In this document: positions 59,901 to 64,000 of the stretch, in pieces
How the letters are laid out: the number at the start of each line of letters is the position of its first letter
Numbering within the stretch: position 1 is the first letter of the stretch
Source: Gymnogyps californianus
Taxonomy: Eukaryota; Chordata; Aves; Accipitriformes; Cathartidae
Assembly: GCF_018139145.2 (NCBI RefSeq)
Contig: NC_059481.1
Location: forward strand, 3,584,368-3,648,367
Length of the DNA: 64,000 nucleotides
Reading direction: 5' to 3'
Made by a program: the position numbers and the translations under genes
The notes under the pieces: generated by a model
What the model was told of the DNA's origin: nothing
What the model saw: the letters and a program-made list of their open reading frames with translations, nothing else
Database searches by the model: none

Positions 59901-62900
59901 TAGGTTGTTTGAACAGTTCAAGAAAAACTAAATTACTACATTTGGTTTTCCTAAGAAAGATATTCCTTGTTTCAATTCTGTAATATCTGATTGAACAGTT
60001 ATTCAAGAGCAGACTTCTTTTTAGTCTATATAGAAAACTAGTATCATATTTGACATGTAGATTGTAACGATATGATTTTCAGAGGCACTGAGCACTTAAA
60101 GGTAGGTTATCTTTGTTTAATGAAGTCTGTAATTCTTGCCTTTCTTTGTAATTTTTTTAATTTTCTGTATGTTTTCTGGCATTATGCACATTCTGAACTG
60201 TGGAATGTATGTTTGGAATATACAGTTTTACAAACCTCTTAACTCGTAGATTGTGCCTGTATCAGTACATTGCAAGATGAGATATGTGCATTTTAGAATG
60301 CTTTATCTAATTAAAATCGTTATTGTTGATTAAAACAGTTGCTTCTCCCACAGGAAAATCAAAATGGCAAGCTGGTGGAAAAACGAAGAGGGTAGCTCAA
60401 GGAACACACAAGACTGCAAAACAGGTATCTGCTCATTTTTTTATTATGACATAAAATTTACAACATAAAAATGTTTTGTGATATCACTGATACATTATTG
60501 GCTGAGTAATACATATATAAAACTGTGCATAGATTGTATTCTTAAAGCATACAAGTTTCAAAGTCAAGTATTCAGAAGTTAAAAAATGCCAGAATTTAGG
60601 TTATCTTCCTCAGCCTTTACTTTTGGCACTTCCCAACCTCTGGATGCATGACTTTTTGGCATTACAGTTATTTTAAGGAAAGTGCTGTTCAATAAAATGA
60701 TACAGGGTGTTCTTCCTATAAGCATGCTGCTTATACAAAGGCTACTTTTCTGCCCAATTTCTAATTTAAGGAAGTGCTTTATTTCTTGACCTCATGTGTT
60801 AATCGCTGAAGTCAATATATCCTATTATGGAAAAAATTAGTCCAGGTGAGTAAAATTTCCGAGAGTTATGACTGGAAAGCAAGTCCGAATGAGAAGTGTC
60901 AAGAAGAAACTGCTCTTATTTTTATTCATGTTTTTTCTATGTGACTGACAATCTTTATTACATTAATAAAGTAATACCTCAATGTTTGCTCATGTTTAAT
61001 ATTTTTAACAGTTGCTTTTCTTGGATTAATGGATTTAGCCATTAGTACGGCTTTAGCCATTTAGTATTTTGAGACAGTCTGTCAGATTTTGATAATATGG
61101 CATACGGAAGATGTTATTTTTGGGGGGAAAAAAAAAAAGAAAAATGTTCTGCTTTCATACAGACGTATTTGCATCTTTAAAACATAGGCACGTTATTTTC
61201 CCGATTTAGTTTAGCAACTATTAACCTCGTGTTCTCTCTTCACGTGCTAGTGTTACAAACACTGTGTATCCTGTTTTTCTTGTTCTGTGAAGGTGGAATT
61301 TTATTGATGTAGTTGGGGCTCCCTGTAAGGGTTTACCCGCAGAACCTCTTGGGTGTAAGAGTAACGTGCTATATAGTTTGGGTTCTGTCTATTTTAGTCA
61401 CTTGGGATTATGTAAATACTGAGTTTTCAGGAGAATACTTGATTGTTATTCACTGGCTCTGTGTGGGATTGCTGTACTAAAACTGTATTGTAGAAACAGT
61501 GCATTCCTAGTGGGTACAATTAAGGTTTGAAACGGACTGCTGAGTGTTTGTGCATCTTGGCACTTCAGTTTGGCATTCAGCACCTTTCTTTCTACTGCAT
61601 TTCAGACACTGGATACTGCTGTAAATTGGTGGCTTTCTTGTTACTTTTGTTGAGCCTTCAGTTTTAATTTTCCTTTACATATAAATGGACCACTAATCTC
61701 AAGAAAATAAACTTAGAAGAACTCTTTCATATAATCTTATCAACCTCATCTTCCTCTCAGTAGCGTGCTGACAAATCTACATTCAATAAATTTTGGCATC
61801 CTGAAAACAAATATACACTTCATACTTTCCAGAACTCCAAGGCAAGTTACTGAAACTGTTGGGGGGGGGCGAAGAGATTCAGTTTTAATGTCACTTTCAT
61901 CATCCACACTGAGTTACTTGAGATGTAAGAAGGAATATTCCCGTGTTTCTTGATTTCAAAAGCACAAAAGCTTTGCATTTTCTGCAGCTGAAGGTTTGAA
62001 CAATCACTACAAGTGAGATAATATGTACTAGCCCCTCTGAATCTTTGCCATTCTTGGGTGGATTTTGTTGTTCTAGTGAGGACAAGCTTCAGTGTAGGCC
62101 TGCTAGATCATGTCTATATAAGCCATCATCACACTTTGAGTAAACATGCATATTATTATTTGAGAGTAGGGAGGAGGCCAAGGCAAGCTATTTTTTGGTG
62201 TGTTTGTGAACACTATGGGGTTTTTTTTGGTTGGTTTTTTTTTGTGGTGTTTTTTTTTTTTTTTCTTTTGGTAATGTGCAATGGTCTGCAAAGTTGTTGA
62301 ACATAGATTAAATTTTGGATGTGTATTGTCAAAGGCTAAGGGCTCTGAGATCACTTAGAAGATTCAAAAGGAAGTACTTATATTCGGTTAAGAATGATTT
62401 GTAGAAATTTGCAGAATTGGAGCTTTAGAGCTCTGCTCAGAAAAACTTAATTCTGTGTCCTTGTGTCTTGCCAGTGGAAAGAGGCTTGTGCCTCAACTAC
62501 TAACCAAAGTGAAGAATCTGGTAAGAGTTGGTTGGAAGCACTAGGTACAAGGATGTAGGTGGAGTTTATGTGGCTTCGGTATAGCTCCTTCTTGGTGAAG
62601 ATGTGGGATCATTGCCTTATCATGCTTCAGACTACACTGTTAGAAGTATTTTGTCCTGTGCCCATATGTTCCCTCAGAATACCAGAGAGATCGAGAGATG
62701 ATCATCTCTGGAAATTGAGTTTCACTATTGCATCACTCTCAACCTGAGCATGACACTGAAAAATATGATCTGGTCAAAAGTACGTACTTCTAATAAATGC
62801 TGTTTAATTAAAACTTAATTCCAGGAAGGATGAATAAGAATAATAAAGCTATAGCTGTACATCAGCACAGAAACTACAGTCTTGAAAAGTCTGTACCTAA

Positions 62901-64000
62901 TCCAGCATTTCTTGCTTTTCACAGTGAAAAGTTAGTCTGATTCATTAGAAAATTTACTTAAGATGCTTACAGGTAAAGATTCTGCTGAACAATATACAGA
63001 TTAACTCAGAAATCCTGCTTGGGTTAAACATTTGTACAGAATATAGCAGTCTGTATAAAATATTAGTAGTGTCTTTATATTAAAAGTAGTCTTTGCTGCA
63101 ACTTTTAAATTTAAGCGAGTACTGGCTTTCATTTCAGTAAAGTTGGTGCCAGTCAAACTTGATTAAGTTTGAAAGTAGCTTGCTGAGTTTGGTCTTTTTT
63201 CATGGAATTTCTGGAGACTGAAGTGCCAAACATGGGACATGATTTGGGTTCTTCTCTGAAAATTGACTTCTGTTTCCTTGAGTGGCAGATACCAGGCTGT
63301 GACAAATTCATATGTACAGTGTTAGAACTGACTTGTATCAGGAACTTAAAATATTATTTCTGTTAACTAACCATCAACTTAATGCTTCCCTGCTTGTGTG
63401 GCCGTGTTTACAAGAAATTTGGTAGTTTAGGGGTTTGCATCCTTTCAAAGGTGTTCTACTGGAATATGAGTAACTATAAATGTTGCTTAGGTTTTACTTA
63501 GACACTGGGAATGTGCTTACGGGGGTAATAATGGAACTGCTACAACTTACAGTAGTTAACACAGTTCAACATGCTGTTTTCCTAAGTAAAATATGGCTGA
63601 CATAAGAAAGATGATAAATGGATGATGAATATAGTAGATGGATAACATTTATTGCTAAATATCAAAACATATTCCATGACACTGTCTTAAAGATACTTTC
63701 GAAAATGTATCTTGCAAATAGTAGGAATTATGCATGGTTCCCATTCCAAAACAACTGATCCTTTCTATCAACAATATTAGCTGAATGAGTAGAAACCTAA
63801 TCGCTTTACTAAGGTCACATTTTATAAATACAGGCAGCAAAAGGCAGCACTGTTATTTTAATATAGCTATTTATGATTCTGTAGTTAAGGTTGTGTCATT
63901 ATAAACCGTGTTTTAAAGGAGCTGTAAATTAGCTAGTATAAGCTTTGCTTTAAAGGTTTATATACAAGGCCTCATCTAAGGAGCATCTTTTCTCCAAGCA
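46930..64000 (+). CDS. SCAPER: SCAPER, 5' part (runs off the right edge)
   Basis: SCAPER is the S-phase cyclin A-associated protein residing in the ER. In mammals it binds cyclin A/CDK and links ribosome-bound TTC5 to CCR4-NOT during tubulin mRNA autoregulation. The window holds exon 1 (mainly UTR), exon 2 with the start, and coding exons 3 and 4, together 65 residues from the usual start. The translation follows the vertebrate N-terminus: MMASFQRSNSHDKVRKIVA, then GRTARNLIAWSVPLE, then a DDDG junction and a Lys/Gly-rich segment (GGKTKRVAQGTHKT). The splice phases fit: exon 3 ends in phase 1 and exon 4 supplies the last two bases of Gly42. The full mammalian protein is about 1,400 residues, so most of the gene lies to the right. 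Introns 1-3 contain a solo LTR and two CR1 fragments. Seen: exons and phases. Known: function in mammals. Confidence 0.93.
46990..47124 (+). other. Upstream ORF of SCAPER (exon 1 part)
   Basis: An ATG inside the YY1 motif, with a strong Kozak context, opens 45 codons up to the proposed exon 1 donor. After splicing to 49390 it reads one more codon (GTA) and then TGA (49393-49395), so a 46-codon uORF would end 64 nt before the usual start ATG. The product, MAAGQPSASS and a Pro/Arg/Ala-rich rest, resembles nothing I know. It depends on the exon 1 donor being right and on transcription starting upstream of 46990. Confidence 0.35.
48852..48856. repeat. Target-site duplication, left of intronic LTR
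   Basis: CTTCT, repeated at 49272-49276. Confidence 0.8.
48857..49271 (+). mobile_element. Internally deleted solo LTR in SCAPER intron 1
   Basis: 415-bp second copy of the same LTR family as 13443-14033, in sense with SCAPER. It starts TGTCCTGG, ends CACAACA, and is flanked by the perfect 5-bp duplication CTTCT (48852-48856 and 49272-49276). Compared with the other copy it lacks about 172 bp near its 5' end. The join falls at GCTGGGA, a 7-bp sequence present at both ends of the missing block in the full copy. The TATATAAA box (48948-48955) is kept, and the microsatellite is ATA-type here. Confidence 0.92.
49272..49276. repeat. Target-site duplication, right of intronic LTR
   Basis: CTTCT, the partner of 48852-48856. 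Confidence 0.8.
49390..49465 (+). CDS. SCAPER: SCAPER exon 2 with the start codon(s)
   Basis: The exon follows the acceptor TTGACATAG and ends AACATGATG|GTAAGA. The usual vertebrate start MM is ATGATG at 49460-49465. The second ATG has A at -3 and, after splicing, G at +4. The same frame is open back to the exon start and has a further ATG at 49403, which would add 19 residues (MGSSKNVISEPLDVEEGYN). That ATG has T at -3, so a weaker context. The acceptor is AT-rich and less pyrimidine-rich than average, but the reading frame and the junction to exon 3 are convincing. Confidence 0.85.
49466..53082 (+). other. SCAPER: SCAPER intron 2
   Basis: AT-rich intron of about 3.6 kb. It contains a CR1 fragment at about 50.50-50.74 kb. 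Otherwise I see no exon or repeat. Confidence 0.85.
50495..50740 (+). mobile_element. CR1 LINE fragment in SCAPER intron 2
   Basis: The 5' part (TGTGGACTAATGCAAAGTTT to AAGGAACCTTGGGATT) resembles the CR1 ORF2 end. The 3' part (GGGGATTGGACTAGACCTGC, AGAGGTCCCTTCCAGGC, TTCTGTGACTGTG) is the CR1 tail. The sequence normally found between these blocks is missing, so the copy has an internal deletion. Confidence 0.75.
53083..53200 (+). CDS. SCAPER: SCAPER coding exon 3
   Basis: 118 nt, from acceptor TCTTGTTTTCAG|GCTTCT to donor GATGATGATG|GTATGT, phase 1. It encodes residues 3-41 plus one base: ASFQRSNSHDKVRKIVAEE followed by GRTARNLIAWSVPLENKDDD. This is almost residue-for-residue the known SCAPER N-terminus. 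Confidence 0.97.
53890..54130 (+). mobile_element. CR1 LINE 3' end in SCAPER intron 3
   Basis: Typical CR1 3' blocks: GCTGTGAAGGTAGTCGAACA, CTGGAACAAGTTGCCTAGAG, CTTGGAGATGCTCAAAACC, GTTGGACTAGATGATCTCTA, GAGGTTCCTTCCAACC and a TTCTGTGATTCTG tail. A run of 27 T (53908-53934) stands where the copy at 12 kb has 7 T (12171-12177), so the T tract belongs to the element and has expanded. Confidence 0.88.
54284..54441 (+). other. Candidate alternative terminal exon of SCAPER
   Basis: A long pyrimidine tract followed by TTTTTAAAG gives a good acceptor. The following frame is open for 52 codons in exactly the phase left by exon 3 (G|CT = Ala) and ends in TAA (54439-54441). It would replace the C-terminus after residue 41 by AEKSKVTEDNELLENLF and further residues. 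There is no evidence of transcription and I recognise no homologue, so chance is quite possible. Confidence 0.22.
59137..59207. promoter_or_regulatory. Cluster of four CAGCTG E-boxes
   Basis: CAGCTG occurs at 59137, 59145, 59170 and 59202, four times in 71 bp inside otherwise AT-rich SCAPER intron 3. CAGCTG is a bHLH site (MyoD, Ascl, AP-4 types). Enhancer function is inferred. Confidence 0.3.
60354..60424 (+). CDS. SCAPER: SCAPER coding exon 4
   Basis: 71 nt, from acceptor GCTTCTCCCACAG|GAAAAT to donor AAACAG|GTATCT, ending in phase 0. It completes Gly42 and encodes residues 43-65, KSKWQAGGKTKR then VAQGTHKTAKQ. This matches the basic Gly/Lys segment that follows DDDG in mammalian SCAPER, with several substitutions. 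Confidence 0.93.
60425..64000 (+). other. SCAPER: SCAPER intron 4 (continues beyond window)
   Basis: AT-rich sequence after the exon 4 donor, to the window edge. I searched for the next conserved segment (family motif YWAFLFDNLRRAVDE) and did not see it, so exon 5 lies to the right. It contains A, G and T homopolymers (near 61.13, 61.86 and 62.22-62.27 kb) and no recognised repeat. Confidence 0.75.
62217..62266. repeat. T/G-rich low-complexity tract
   Basis: Interrupted poly-T with GG and GTGGTG breaks in SCAPER intron 4. Open frames across it on both strands are artefacts. Confidence 0.75.

Larger units (their letters stand above)
53201..60353 (+). other. SCAPER: SCAPER intron 3
   Basis: AT-rich intron of about 7.2 kb. 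It holds a CR1 3' end with an expanded T tract (53.89-54.13 kb), a possible alternative terminal exon (54,284-54,441) and a cluster of four CAGCTG E-boxes (59,137-59,207). The rest shows only short homopolymers and chance open frames. Confidence 0.85.

Noticed and set aside
1..64000. CRISPR arrays, operons, integrated viral gene sets, tRNA or rRNA genes
   Set aside because: No regularly spaced repeats, no retroviral internal genes beside either LTR, and no cloverleaf-type sequence with a TTCAANNC arm was found.

Overview
This window is vertebrate nuclear DNA, most likely from a bird. The coding exons translate almost colinearly with vertebrate RCN2 and SCAPER. The recognisable interspersed repeats are CR1 LINE tails, with their typical ATTCT-type 3' ends, and short LTRs of an avian endogenous-retrovirus family with 5-bp target duplications. 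I associate that LTR family with neoavian birds, but this is from memory. There are no bacterial-type operons, no CRISPR arrays and no recognisable tRNA or rRNA genes.

Layout. Bases 1-29,500 hold no gene I can support. They contain two old CR1 fragments on the minus strand (about 2.16-3.11 kb and 25.46-25.72 kb), a clearer CR1 3' end on the plus strand (11.97-12.36 kb), a complete solo LTR with its target duplication (13.44-14.04 kb), a MIR-like SINE trace (20.85 kb) and a short minisatellite (19.81 kb). Bases 29,814-42,972 are the complete RCN2 gene on the minus strand: seven coding exons whose splice phases all close, giving a 306-residue six-EF-hand protein ending in HEEL. RCN2 starts in a CpG island (about 42.5-43.2 kb).

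About 4 kb further on, a second CpG island (46.4-47.4 kb) carries NRF1, CRE-like and YY1 motifs and starts SCAPER on the plus strand. The window holds SCAPER's mostly non-coding exon 1, exon 2 with the start codon, and coding exons 3 and 4. The rest of the gene lies beyond the right edge. The two genes are divergently arranged, and an old minus-strand CR1 copy lies between their promoters.

How they work. RCN2 (ERC-55) is a CREC-family calcium-binding protein of the secretory-pathway lumen. SCAPER is a cytosolic and ER-associated protein linked in mammals to cyclin A/CDK and to tubulin mRNA autoregulation. Nothing here suggests a shared pathway beyond adjacency. The most interesting observations are a 46-codon uORF that starts inside the YY1 element of SCAPER exon 1, an in-frame upstream ATG in SCAPER exon 2, a possible alternative terminal exon in SCAPER intron 3, and two solo LTRs of one family, of which the one in SCAPER intron 1 has lost about 172 bp between short direct repeats.
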